A stretch of 14,549 nucleotides of DNA from assembly GCA_041568335.1 (NCBI GenBank), contig JBFFZZ010000050.1, forward strand, positions 1-14,549, written 5' to 3'. The number at the start of each line of letters is the position of its first letter. The stretch's first letter is position 1. Source of the DNA: WVWW01 sp041568335 (GTDB lineage: Bacteria > Acidobacteriota > Polarisedimenticolia > Polarisedimenticolales > Polarisedimenticolaceae). This document shows positions 7,375-14,481 of the stretch, piece after piece. A program made the position numbers and the translations under genes. The notes beneath the pieces are model-generated. The model ran no database searches. It worked only from the letters and a program-made list of their open reading frames with translations, and was not told the origin of the DNA.

Positions 7375-8496
7375 ATGCGAGCTGAAAGAATCCCCGTCCT
7401 GTTTTTTGTGTCGACCCTGCTATTCGCCGCGGTACTGCCGATCCGGGCTCAGCAGTGTGAGGCATCCCTGACGCTCCGCGACGACGGCATGGGCATCAAC
7501 TGGGTCAATCTGGGACCGGTGGCGACGCCCCTCTACGTACCGACGTGCAATCCGTTGAACTCTTTGTGCTGGGAGGGCCCCTACGCGTCGGGAAGCGGGC
7601 AAATCTACGGAAACGGCAAGGTGCTCGGGGGTGTGATCGATACGCACGTCCGAGGTGCGACGACGGGACAGGCGCAGGCGCGGATGACGGCCGAACTTCT
7701 CATCCACGACGTGGTCTTTGCGGGCACGGGAACCGAGACCTACTACGCCCGGCTGGAGTACGACTGCGATTTCCAGAGCGCCTCGCCGGACAACTTCTAC
7801 GAGTACATTGTCCGCGCCCGGCTGGGTCCGACACCGGAGTCGGGGTTCGTTCCGATCAGCGGGGTGATTCCCGGAACGCAGTGGCAGGGTTCGGGTTCTT
7901 TCTTCCTGGGACCCTGGACGGTATCGAAGGGAGTGGCCCTCGATTTCATCGTCGACACCATCACGCGTCGTAACAAGATCGGCACCGGGCGGTGCATCGT
8001 GCGGTTCCCGACATCCGGGCCCCTGTTCGTCTTCGGACAGAACAACTCGCCGGCGGACCCTAGCATGCCTGCATGTTCGAACGTCTGCGGCGGCGGATTC
8101 ATGCAGGGCGCTTGCGCGATCGGACCCGGCCAGGCATCGCCTCCGCAGACACCGCCGCTCACGATCGGCGCGATAACCCCGAGCGCTAACCAGTTCGGGG
8201 CGATCGACTTGTCGATCCAGTATTCTCCCGCGTGCGGCGCGGTGGACCATAACGTTCACATCGGGCGGCTCGACGATCTCCGCGCAAACGGCGCGGTTAC
8301 CTGGTCGAGCGCGCAGTGCGGCATCGGGATCACGGGAGCGGCGACAGTAACGTTGCCCGAGGCAGAGAACAGCTTCTTCATCGTTGCCGGTACGGACGAC
8401 GCCTTCCTAGAGGGCCACTACGGCCAACAGAGGCCGCCGCACAATACGTGCGGTGAGTTGCTGGAACTTACCGAGGCGACATGTGATCCCCCCTGA
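7375..8496 (+). CDS. Secreted cysteine-rich protein of unknown function
   Basis: This 373-residue protein is not recognised as a named family. Seen: a signal peptide at 1-25 (basic MRAER, hydrophobic core, cleavage probably at PIRA/QQ), then a mature domain with no further membrane helix and 12 cysteines (28, 58, 65, 131, 207, 234, 238, 247, 287, 315, 359, 370). The even number suits disulfides outside the cytoplasm. A Pro-rich linker near 252-262 separates two parts. The C-terminal part (FFIVAGTDDAFLEGHYG then RPPHNTC) resembles the FYLV...GSYG...RP..C tail I associate with secreted acidobacterial proteins; this is from memory and tentative. Start ATG at 7375 is preceded by GAGGAGG at 7364-7370; an earlier in-frame start at 7339 would only lengthen the leader. 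It is divergent from the sigma/kinase pair and may be a target or partner of that system. Confidence 0.82.
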   Translation: MRAERIPVLFFVSTLLFAAVLPIRAQQCEASLTLRDDGMGINWVNLGPVATPLYVPTCNPLNSLCWEGPYASGSGQIYGNGKVLGGVIDTHVRGATTGQAQARMTAELLIHDVVFAGTGTETYYARLEYDCDFQSASPDNFYEYIVRARLGPTPESGFVPISGVIPGTQWQGSGSFFLGPWTVSKGVALDFIVDTITRRNKIGTGRCIVRFPTSGPLFVFGQNNSPADPSMPACSNVCGGGFMQGACAIGPGQASPPQTPPLTIGAITPSANQFGAIDLSIQYSPACGAVDHNVHIGRLDDLRANGAVTWSSAQCGIGITGAATVTLPEAENSFFIVAGTDDAFLEGHYGQQRPPHNTCGELLELTEATCDPP

Positions 8497-8597
8497 TCGG
8501 TTGAATTCGCGCCTCTCGTTTCGAACAAGTGCAGGAGATTCTGGTATCTGCGTTGCCCATCGAGCAGACGGCGCGAGAGGAATAATCCCCCGAAGGA

Positions 8598-8616
8598 GCC
8601 CCGCCTGCGGGGGGCA
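8598..8616. terminator. Possible terminator hairpin between convergent genes
   Basis: CCCCG (8599-8603), loop CCTG, CGGGG (8608-8612) forms a short GC stem that can extend by one bulged pair. It lies 4-21 nt past the PilX stop on the minus strand, and about 100 nt past the secreted-protein stop on the plus strand. There is no proper T-run; the minus-strand downstream sequence is only mildly AT-rich (GGATTATTCC). It could weakly terminate the pilin operon. Confidence 0.35.
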
Positions 8617-8619
8617 CCC

Positions 8620-9783
8620 TCAAAGACCGCTGTCGCTCCAGGTGCCAGGGACGATGACGTAGCGATCGCCGGGAATGACGAGACCCGGATCGTAGTAATA
8701 CATAGCCGATCCCGACGTTCTCAAATCGCCGGCGACGAAACTCCCGTGCTTGTCGCCGCTTCCGGTCATCGTGAGAGGATGGTTCGGGGCGTAGATGGTG
8801 AGCCAGGTCGGAGCGCCTCCCCCGAAGGTCCAGTTCGAGTCGTCGCTGCCGCAGGCCCAGATTTGCAGGAACTCGGCGGCACCGTTCTGATTGATGAAAC
8901 CCGATGCGCCGACGTCCAACTCGCGACTGAGGTAGATCGTGACTTTCTGACCGATGGGGATGATGATGGCTCCGCTGCCGGTTTTCTTGAAGTCGCGGTA
9001 ATAGTAGGTTCCTCCGGCATACGTCTTGTCGGAACCACCGGTCAGATTGAGGTCTCCGGTTGCGGGGTCGAAGCCGACGCCGGGACCCACCGGAACGCCA
9101 CCGAAGGGGGTTGTCGGGCATGGGATGTCGGGAAGCGACTGAGCGTCGGCTCCACTGGTTGAGGTCCCCGTGACGTAGGTCGGATCGGTCACCGTGCCGG
9201 CGGCGTCGGCATCTCCGATGACGGCGGGGGTACCCCCGGTGAACTCGATGTCGGCGTTCGATCCCACGGTTCCGTGTGCTTCGCCGGATCCACCGAGCCG
9301 CAGCAGATCACGTCCGTACAACCCGTACGTGAACGGCGTGAATTCACGCTCGACCACCACCTCGATCGTCCGTTCGGCGGCACGGAAGCTGCCCGTCGAT
9401 TCCAGCACGACGTAGTTGTCGGTGTCGTCGGTGGCGCCGCCGAGATCGATCGGGACCGTGCCACGCGGGAACGCCGGCGCGATGTTGTTCGTCACGACGA
9501 CGCTGTACCTCCCCTCGTCGAGCGGTTGGTTGCTGAACATCGTGCCGCCGGCGGTCAGCAGCGCGTCGATGTCGGTCGTCGGCAGCAGCGCGCGCGTGTG
9601 CTCGATCCCGGCCTCCGCAATGTTGAAGGACTTACCGGCATTCGTTTGGTTGACCGCGATCGAGCGCTCGCTCAGCGAGGAGCTCAGGAAGGCGGCGCCC
9701 AGCAGCAGCAGCACGGCGAGGATCATCAACGCCAGCAGCAACGCGGAACCGCTCTCGCGGTCGGTGCGGGTAAGGGAGGTCAT
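8620..9783 (-). CDS. PilX-like type IV pilus minor pilin with large C-terminal domain
   Basis: This 387-residue protein is the last gene of the minor-pilin operon. Seen: a PilX N-terminal segment (RESGSALLLALMILAVLLLL, about 9-28) with a membrane/prepilin helix to 33, then the helical SFNIAEAGIEHTRALL (52-67) typical of PilX_N proteins. A long extracellular beta-rich region follows from about 90 (GEAHGTVGSNADIEFTGG; YAGGTYYYRDFKKTGSGAI; WLTIYAPNHPLTMTGSGDKH). This C-terminal region resembles the DUF7305-type domains found on PilX-like proteins of Acidobacteriota and Deltaproteobacteria; that name is from memory. Start ATG at 9783 comes 2 nt after the PilW stop. The length is roughly twice that of Neisseria PilX, so it may act in adhesion as well as in pilus-tip assembly. 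Confidence 0.85.
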   Translation of the reverse strand: MTSLTRTDRESGSALLLALMILAVLLLLGAAFLSSSLSERSIAVNQTNAGKSFNIAEAGIEHTRALLPTTDIDALLTAGGTMFSNQPLDEGRYSVVVTNNIAPAFPRGTVPIDLGGATDDTDNYVVLESTGSFRAAERTIEVVVEREFTPFTYGLYGRDLLRLGGSGEAHGTVGSNADIEFTGGTPAVIGDADAAGTVTDPTYVTGTSTSGADAQSLPDIPCPTTPFGGVPVGPGVGFDPATGDLNLTGGSDKTYAGGTYYYRDFKKTGSGAIIIPIGQKVTIYLSRELDVGASGFINQNGAAEFLQIWACGSDDSNWTFGGGAPTWLTIYAPNHPLTMTGSGDKHGSFVAGDLRTSGSAMYYYDPGLVIPGDRYVIVPGTWSDSGL

Positions 9784-9785
9784 GT

Positions 9786-10400
9786 TCACACCAGGTTCCT
9801 CGGCCTGACGTCGATGGAGAGGTCGTAGGCGGCGGCCTGCCCGGTCACGGTTTGCCCCTCGATCCGGATCGTCGCCGTGATCCGGCGGATGTCCCACAGG
9901 GTCGTCCCGGTCACCGGGGCGGTCAGCGGTACGTTGGTCGGTTGCGTGCCGTCGGCATAGGCGAAGCCGAAGCTCGTCAGACCGGTGGCGATGACCTCGA
10001 CGGTGGGTGCCGGGAAGGCGGATCCGTTCCACGAGGAGAACTCGCGCAGCAACAGGCCGGACTGCTGCCGGTAGGTGACGCGATCGAGGGTGTCGTCCCC
10101 GCTGACGTCGGCAAGGAACGTCACCCTGTCCGCCGTGGCGGCCTGGAAGACCGATGGGGTGGTTTGCAAGGCGATCTGATTCAACGGGTCGAACCCGGCC
10201 ATGCGCAGCTCGCGCGCGAGCATCTCCAGCCCGACACGAGCGTTCTGATGCGTCTCCGTTTGAGTCTGCCCGCGCTGGTAGGCGCGCTGGTTGCTCAGGT
10301 AGATCGCGGTGACTCCGAGGACGAGGAACGACATCACCAGAATGCTGACCAGCAGCTCCGGCATCGTGAAACCCGCTTGTACGTGGCGAGACCGCACCAT
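9786..10400 (-). CDS. PilW-like type IV pilus minor pilin
   Basis: This 204-residue protein has the class III prepilin signal: short basic MVRSRHVQAG, cleavage after Gly10, then FTMPELLVSILVMSFLVLGV with Glu15 at position +5 of the mature protein. The following NARVGLEMLARELRMAGFDP (about 48-67) is typical of PilW, as is the beta-rich C-terminus ending SIDVRPRNLV. The start ATG at 10400 shares one base with the stop of the PilV-like gene (TGATG). Together with PilV, PilX and FimT such proteins form the tip/initiation complex of the pilus or a related pseudopilus. Confidence 0.87.
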   Translation of the reverse strand: MVRSRHVQAGFTMPELLVSILVMSFLVLGVTAIYLSNQRAYQRGQTQTETHQNARVGLEMLARELRMAGFDPLNQIALQTTPSVFQAATADRVTFLADVSGDDTLDRVTYRQQSGLLLREFSSWNGSAFPAPTVEVIATGLTSFGFAYADGTQPTNVPLTAPVTGTTLWDIRRITATIRIEGQTVTGQAAAYDLSIDVRPRNLV

Positions 10401-10765
10401 CACTCCGCCATGAACGACGTGAGCTGCACGAAGCGACCCGACGGGGAAGTGGTCGACACGTCGATCCGCTTCACATCGGCGATCGGCGTGTCGTCGGCGA
10501 TCCGCGTGACACGAGTGAATCCGGCGAACTCGCCGCTCAACGTCTCGGTGGTCGTTCCGGCGGTCAGCGCGGTTGAATCGTAGGTCTGGTTGCGGATCCA
10601 CTCCATACGCTGCTGGCCGAGGACCAGCGCGGTCGTCTCCTCGCCGCTCCGATCGACGCTCTGCAACGAGGTCACCGACATCGAGGCGATGGCCAGCAGG
10701 CCGCCCGAGATCAGGGCCAGCGCGACGAGAACCTCGACGAGACTGAATCCTGCTTCGCGCGTCAT
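10400..10765 (-). CDS. PilV-like type IV pilus minor pilin
   Basis: This 121-residue protein begins MTREAG/FSLVEVLVALALIS: prepilin cleavage after Gly6 and Glu11 at mature position +5. The hydrophobic helix runs to about 32, then the PilV-type SLQSVDRSGEETTALVLGQQRMEWIRNQTYD. The C-terminal part is a small beta domain. The ATG at 10765 overlaps the FimT-like stop by 4 nt (ATGA), and its own stop overlaps the PilW start by 1 nt. Short length is normal for PilV/GspI-type subunits. Confidence 0.86.
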   Translation of the reverse strand: MTREAGFSLVEVLVALALISGGLLAIASMSVTSLQSVDRSGEETTALVLGQQRMEWIRNQTYDSTALTAGTTTETLSGEFAGFTRVTRIADDTPIADVKRIDVSTTSPSGRFVQLTSFMAE

Positions 10766-11331
10766 CGGAGTTGGGTGGCCCCGGCACGAGAAACCACGAT
10801 CGTCCTCGTGCGACCCGCGGCATCGGCGACGACGAGGGTGAGCGGAAAGAGGACCGTCGCGCACGTGTTGACCGAGGCGCCGATCGGGTTGAACATGATT
10901 CCGCCGACGGGGCTGCCCGAGGCGTCGCGGATCGACTGGATGGTGATCCCGCGGTAGGCTTCCCCGAGGTCGAACCAGCCCTCGATGACGTTCGTTCCGT
11001 CTTCCGCGGCCGATGCCGCGGGAAAACCACAGGAACCGGTCGTGTCGCGGACGACCCGGTACGTGCTTGCAGGGCGTCCGGCGTTCGGTCCCCACTGGAA
11101 ACCGATGACCGCGTTCCGGCTGGTGGCCAGCGACTGGCTCGAGCGCAACTGCCAGAGCACGTGCCGCGCCGCCGCCTCGCGGCGGTGGGTGCGAATCGTG
11201 TTGAGTGCGACGGGAAGCGAGACCGCGGTCATCACGAGGATGACGACCAGGACCACGCCGAGCTCCGTCGTACTGAAGCCCGACTGTGGGCGCACCGTCC
11301 GCTTCCGTTCGCGGCTGCACCGTACAGGCAC
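10762..11331 (-). CDS. FimT/GspH-like type IV pilus minor pilin
   Basis: This 189-residue protein has a basic leader and prepilin site at Gly18/Phe19 (SG/FSTTELGVVLVVILVM), with Glu23 at mature +5. RREAAARHVLWQLRSSQSLATSRN (about 50-73) is the GspH/FimT helix, and VIGFQWGPN begins the beta domain, as in FimT proteins that start the minor-pilin operon. Start chosen: GTG at 11331 with AGAAGG 7 nt upstream; a later GTG (codon 12, VRPQSGF) would give a more usual 6-residue leader and cannot be excluded. Two cysteines (about 101 and 155) may form a disulfide. FimT of some bacteria binds DNA for uptake; there is no evidence for that here. Confidence 0.85.
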   Translation of the reverse strand: MPVRCSRERKRTVRPQSGFSTTELGVVLVVILVMTAVSLPVALNTIRTHRREAAARHVLWQLRSSQSLATSRNAVIGFQWGPNAGRPASTYRVVRDTTGSCGFPAASAAEDGTNVIEGWFDLGEAYRGITIQSIRDASGSPVGGIMFNPIGASVNTCATVLFPLTLVVADAAGRTRTIVVSRAGATQLR

Positions 11332-11405
11332 TCTTCACCCTTCTTCTGAAGCAACCCCCCCACGTCAAAACTGGTTTCCGAGCGCCGTCGGGTCAAACGC
11401 AGCCT

Positions 11406-11417
11406 GATTTCGAAATC
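11406..11417. repeat. Perfect 12-bp palindrome upstream of minor-pilin operon
   Basis: GATTTCGAAATC, with a further GAAATC directly after it. It lies in the 98-bp spacer between the end of the PilZ gene (11430) and the FimT start (11331), in the only AT-rich patch there. It could be a protein-binding site or chance. Confidence 0.3.
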
Positions 11418-11429
11418 GAAATCGCCGGT

Positions 11430-12866
11430 TTACAAACGCTCGCGCGCGGTGGATATCAGGCGCTCGGGCGCGGGGAACGTCGAGATCCCGGCCGCAGGGT
11501 CGCCCGCGTTCCGCAAGTACCAACGCCGCGTCTCCGGATCACGCCGGATCACGACCACGCGATAAGCCTGCCCGTCGGCCAGATCGCGCAGCAGTCCGAG
11601 TCGGGACGAGTCCGACGGCGGATCGGTGGGCAGGACGTCGACCGGGTCCAGCCCCCCCGACGGGTCGTGGGCCTTGCAGAACGCGACCAGCACATTCCCC
11701 GGATCGGTCGCCTCGACGCCGAGCACCTCACCGCGCTCGTTGGACTGGACTCGTGCATAGGCGTCGACCGGCAGTGCCGACAACTCCGTGGGTGGCAGAG
11801 ACGCCGGCCGACTCGGCTTGGCCGGGACCGCGGCCGCGCGTCCGGTTTGCGTCCCCGCAACCGGGTCGTTGAACTCCCGGTCGAACGAGCGGACGAGGAA
11901 GATACCGGCCGGCAGCGCGACGAGGGCCACCACGGCGACAGCCACCAGACGGGTCCGTCTCGACGGCGGGCGGTAGTGGGCGACGATCGGTTCGCGAGCT
12001 TGACGCTTGCGCAGGATCGCCAACAACGAGGTGCGGTTGTCGGCGATGTCGTAGGCGTCGTCAAGACGGATCCGGTGTCGCGCGACCAGCCGTCTGGAGA
12101 AGGCTTCGCGACCACCCCGTTGAATGGCTTGAGCCTCGGTCAGCGTCCCGGCATCGATCGCCGGCTGAAAAGCGGGATCGATGTGTCGCTTTCGACCCGA
12201 GGCCGGAGACGCGGCCGGTTCCGCGGCGGGTGGAGGTTCGTTGAGGATGTCTCGCACATCGGCCAGCGTCAGCATCCCCAGCAGCATCGAGACCGCCGAC
12301 GGCAGATCGACACCGAGCTCGATGGCCAACCCGCGGGCCCTCGTGTGCAAATCCTCGAGCATCGGCGTGGTATGCGGCTTATCGAATCCGTACTCCTGAT
12401 CGCATTCCGGGCACAGGTGGCTCGAGTGCCCGGTTTCGTCGATCCACACCGTCGAGTGGCAAGTCGCGCAACGCAAGCTCATCGATGCCACGGATTGGAG
12501 ATCGTTCTCGGGCCGCTGCGTGACCAGCGTCATCCAGCGCGCCGAGTCCTCGAGCGAGCTCGGGTAGAACAAGCAGCCGTACTCCAGGCCGCCACCCCGT
12601 CCCCCGGGCCGGGCGTCGCGCACGCTCAGGTCGCCACGGACGATCAACCCGCGGTAGCGCACGATCGCCGGAACCGGCAAATCGCCCTCTTCGATCGCCG
12701 CATCGTGGTCGTCCAACGCGAAGGCGATCCCCGACGCGCTGACCGTGACGACGTCGCCGCGAAGCGGCGTTGCATCGGGGCCGTGCCAGGCGAACTCCAG
12801 CGTGGCCGCTCCCGACGGCAGCTCGGTTCGCGCGTCCCGTCGAGTCCACGTCGCGTTCTGGTTCAT
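11430..12866 (-). CDS. PilZ-domain protein with zinc ribbon and single membrane helix, heading the minor-pilin genes
   Basis: This 478-residue protein of unusual architecture has no known name. Seen: a PilZ-like domain at about 8-115 with the RxxxR motif (RRDAR, 9-13), VTVSASGIAF where [DN]xSxxG is expected (the acidic/Asn residue is Thr41), and YGCLFYPSSLEDSARWMTLV as the closing strand/helix; a zinc ribbon with Cys133, Cys136, Cys152 and Cys155 (CATC...CPEC); a helical region at 172-290 with a Pro/Ala linker at 210-222; one membrane helix at about 306-326 preceded by basic residues; and a C-terminal domain at about 365-478, probably extracytoplasmic. PilZ domains commonly bind c-di-GMP; with a degenerate second motif this one may bind weakly or act through protein contact. 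ATG at 12866 has GGGAG upstream and its own promoter candidate. Same strand as the pilin genes, 98 bp before FimT, so a role in pilus control is inferred. Confidence 0.83.
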   Translation of the reverse strand: MNQNATWTRRDARTELPSGAATLEFAWHGPDATPLRGDVVTVSASGIAFALDDHDAAIEEGDLPVPAIVRYRGLIVRGDLSVRDARPGGRGGGLEYGCLFYPSSLEDSARWMTLVTQRPENDLQSVASMSLRCATCHSTVWIDETGHSSHLCPECDQEYGFDKPHTTPMLEDLHTRARGLAIELGVDLPSAVSMLLGMLTLADVRDILNEPPPAAEPAASPASGRKRHIDPAFQPAIDAGTLTEAQAIQRGGREAFSRRLVARHRIRLDDAYDIADNRTSLLAILRKRQAREPIVAHYRPPSRRTRLVAVAVVALVALPAGIFLVRSFDREFNDPVAGTQTGRAAAVPAKPSRPASLPPTELSALPVDAYARVQSNERGEVLGVEATDPGNVLVAFCKAHDPSGGLDPVDVLPTDPPSDSSRLGLLRDLADGQAYRVVVIRRDPETRRWYLRNAGDPAAGISTFPAPERLISTARERL

Positions 12867-12910
12867 CTCGGACCGCTCCCGGGAGTGCTGGGCTGACCCA
12901 CCCCTTGGTG

Positions 12911-12939
12911 AATATGAGAGCCCTATTGGCGCCGGTCAA
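12911..12939 (-). promoter_or_regulatory. Sigma70-like promoter for the PilZ-domain gene
   Basis: On the minus strand TTGACC (12939-12934, 5/6) is separated by exactly 17 bp from CATATT (12916-12911, 4/6). Transcription would begin near 12904, giving a 38-nt leader. It lies just past the stop of the 84-codon ORF, so the PilZ/pilin genes may be transcribed apart from the ketosynthase genes. Confidence 0.55.
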
Positions 12940-12940
12940 G

Positions 12941-12962
12941 ATGACGTCCTCAGTCCCGTCAT
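12941..12962. repeat. Short inverted repeat overlapping the stop of the 84-codon ORF
   Basis: ATGACG (12941-12946) and CGTCAT (12957-12962) are perfect 6-bp arms around a 10-nt loop, just upstream of the PilZ-gene promoter. No T-run follows, so this is either a weak attenuator/operator or chance. Confidence 0.25.
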
Positions 12963-13213
12963 TTCTCGCTCGAGCCGCCCCAACTCCTCGACGCGATGTT
13001 CGGCAGACTGTCGGCCGCCCATGCGTCCTGTTCGCGGAGATCGTCCATTCGGTTGCGCCAGCCCAGGTGCCGGCCGTTGTCGTGGACGTCTTCGTCGTCC
13101 TCGAGGGAGAACAGGCCCTCGTGGATCGTCTGGTTGCCGAGCATCCCCTGAGTGAAAGCATCGAGTCCCTCGAAAAGCGGAACATCCGCGATACTGATCG
13201 AACGAGTGATCAA
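12959..13213 (-). CDS. Small acidic hypothetical protein (84 codons, TTG start)
   Basis: Not recognised. The frame shows coding character: third positions are mostly C or G and the product is balanced, without the Arg/Ser/Pro-rich look of shadow frames. Seen: an acidic stretch LFSLEDDEDVHDNG (about 34-47), then GWRNRMDDLREQDAWAADSL, with several Trp; no signal peptide, membrane helix or Cys pair. The only start in frame is TTG at 13213, because a stop lies 21 nt upstream. This TTG overlaps the TGA of a preceding tiny ORF (TTGA). It lies between the ketosynthase and the PilZ gene on the same strand. It could instead be the 3' part of a gene whose 5' part is in the neighbouring frame. Confidence 0.5.
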   Translation of the reverse strand: MITRSISIADVPLFEGLDAFTQGMLGNQTIHEGLFSLEDDEDVHDNGRHLGWRNRMDDLREQDAWAADSLPNIASRSWGGSSEK

Positions 13214-13275
13214 ACCGCCGCCGTGTCGGGCTCATGGACGAAGAGGGTGTCGTCGTCATGTCGGCTGAGGGGCAT
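13210..13275 (-). CDS. Tiny ORF (21 codons, up to 29 with GTG start) overlapping the next small ORF
   Basis: Begins MPLSRHDDDTLFVHEP and ends DTAAV; nearly all codons end in C or G as in neighbouring genes. An in-frame GTG at 13299 would add VSRRYWWR. Neither start has a good ribosome site. Its TGA shares three bases with the TTG start of the 84-codon ORF, so translation could be coupled, or the two may be one gene split by a frameshift. It follows the ketosynthase stop by 34-58 nt. Too short to assign function. Confidence 0.3.
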   Translation of the reverse strand: MPLSRHDDDTLFVHEPDTAAV

Positions 13276-13333
13276 GCGCCACCAATAACGCCGGGACACA
13301 CCTCATGTGCATCCGGCGAAACCGCGGTTGTTC

Positions 13334-14386
13334 CTACGGCATCCGGTAAACCACCGTGTTCACGTTCATCCCCGCTCCGACGGACGCAAAGACGACATTA
13401 TCGCCGCTCGTAAGTTCCTGATTCTCGAGCTTGCCCTTCAGCAACAGATCCAGCAACGTCGGCAACGTCGCGACCGAGCTGTTGCCCAGCCAGGAGACCG
13501 TCATCGGCACACTGTGGGGATCGAGATTCGAGACGCCATTGGCCCTGCAAATGCGCCTGACGATCGCATTATCCATCTTGGCGTTCGCCTGGTGGACCAG
13601 GATCTTCTTGATGTCTCCCAAAGCGATCTTCGAACGCTCGAGACATTCCTGGACCAGCGGTGGAGTCGTATTCAAGACGTACTCGTACAACTGGTGGCCG
13701 TTCATCTTGAGGAACAACGTGTCGCCGTAGTCGGGCTTGTAGGACCTGTCCATCCGCAGCAACCGGGCGTGGTCGAGCGCGTCCGATCGCGTCGCGTGCG
13801 AGAGGATGCCTACGGGCCCGTCGTCGGAAACCGCCTGCAGGATCGCGGCTCCCGCCCCATCGGCATAGAGCATGCTATCCCGGTCGTGGGGATCGCAAAC
13901 CCTGGAGAGCGTTTCCGCGCCGATGACCAGCGCGCTGGAGGAATCGCCGGACCGAAGGTAGTAGTCCGCCTGGATCACTCCCTGTAGCCAGCCGGGGCAA
14001 CCGAACGTGACGTCGTAGCAAATCGTGCGTGGATTCCGGATGCCCAGCTCCCGCTTGACCCTCGCGGCCAGGCTCGGGACAAAATCCGACCTCTTATTAT
14101 CCGCACGCACGTCTCCGAAGTTGTGCGCGACGATGATGTAGCCGAGGCTTTCCCCGTCGAACTTCGACGAATCCAGGGCGTCGCGTGCGGCGAGCGAGGC
14201 GATGTCCGACGTCACGAGATCGTCCGTAACGTACCTGCGCTCCGTGATTCCCGTGATCTTCTCGAACTTCTCGATGATCTCGGCGGTCGGACGATCGAAC
14301 GGCTTGCCGTCCGGAGAGTAGAACCGGCAATCGAGGAACTCGTCGTTGCGAACCCGTCTCGTGGGTAGGTAGCTGCCGGTTCCCAC
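13334..14386 (-). CDS. 3-oxoacyl-ACP synthase III family protein (FabH-like, KAS III)
   Basis: This thiolase-fold enzyme condenses an acyl starter with a malonyl-carrier thioester. Numbered from GTG at 14386 (350 residues), Cys130 in FGCPGWLQG is nucleophilic, His265 is in VHQANAKM and Asn302 in WLGNSSVATLPTL; GAGMNVN (337-343) is the C-terminal glycine loop. The insertion FYSPDGKPFDRPTAEIIEKF and the ITGITERRYV/AHNFGD blocks recall a KAS III subgroup common in Bacteroidota, distinct from housekeeping FabH, with substrates I cannot name. No acyl carrier, malonyltransferase or reductase is nearby. The start is odd: GTG encodes the Val just before GTGSYLP, so the first beta-strand (SSVIV) lies upstream in frame but without ATG, GTG or TTG. 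An ATC at 14458 with GGAG 5 nt before it is the best-placed alternative (374 residues). Confidence 0.9.
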   Translation of the reverse strand: MGTGSYLPTRRVRNDEFLDCRFYSPDGKPFDRPTAEIIEKFEKITGITERRYVTDDLVTSDIASLAARDALDSSKFDGESLGYIIVAHNFGDVRADNKRSDFVPSLAARVKRELGIRNPRTICYDVTFGCPGWLQGVIQADYYLRSGDSSSALVIGAETLSRVCDPHDRDSMLYADGAGAAILQAVSDDGPVGILSHATRSDALDHARLLRMDRSYKPDYGDTLFLKMNGHQLYEYVLNTTPPLVQECLERSKIALGDIKKILVHQANAKMDNAIVRRICRANGVSNLDPHSVPMTVSWLGNSSVATLPTLLDLLLKGKLENQELTSGDNVVFASVGAGMNVNTVVYRMP

Positions 14387-14463
14387 GATGACGGAGCTGA
14401 GTTCCGCGCTCGAATCTCCGCGGACAAAGGCCGAATCGTCGTGAGATCGAGAAGTGATAAGCG

Positions 14464-14467
14464 CTCC
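14464..14467 (-). promoter_or_regulatory. Shine-Dalgarno-like GGAG before a candidate ATC start of the ketosynthase
   Basis: GGAG on the minus strand, 5 nt before ATC at 14458 and about 10 nt after the expected transcription start. It is the only well-spaced ribosome site in the upstream extension of the frame. Confidence 0.3.
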
Positions 14468-14481
14468 AACCTGGGGATAGC

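Noticed and set aside
11340..11375. Possible sigma54 promoter (GGGGGGGTTGCTT on the minus strand) before the pilin operon
   Set aside because: The GG is not 10 bases from the GC of TTGCT (that position is CG), and the element is too close to the start codon; only the -12 half matches.
11286..12896. 536-codon plus-strand open frame, longer than the real gene opposite
   Set aside because: Arg/Gln/His-rich with no domain; the minus frame has a PilZ motif, a four-Cys zinc ribbon, a membrane helix, a promoter and a ribosome site.
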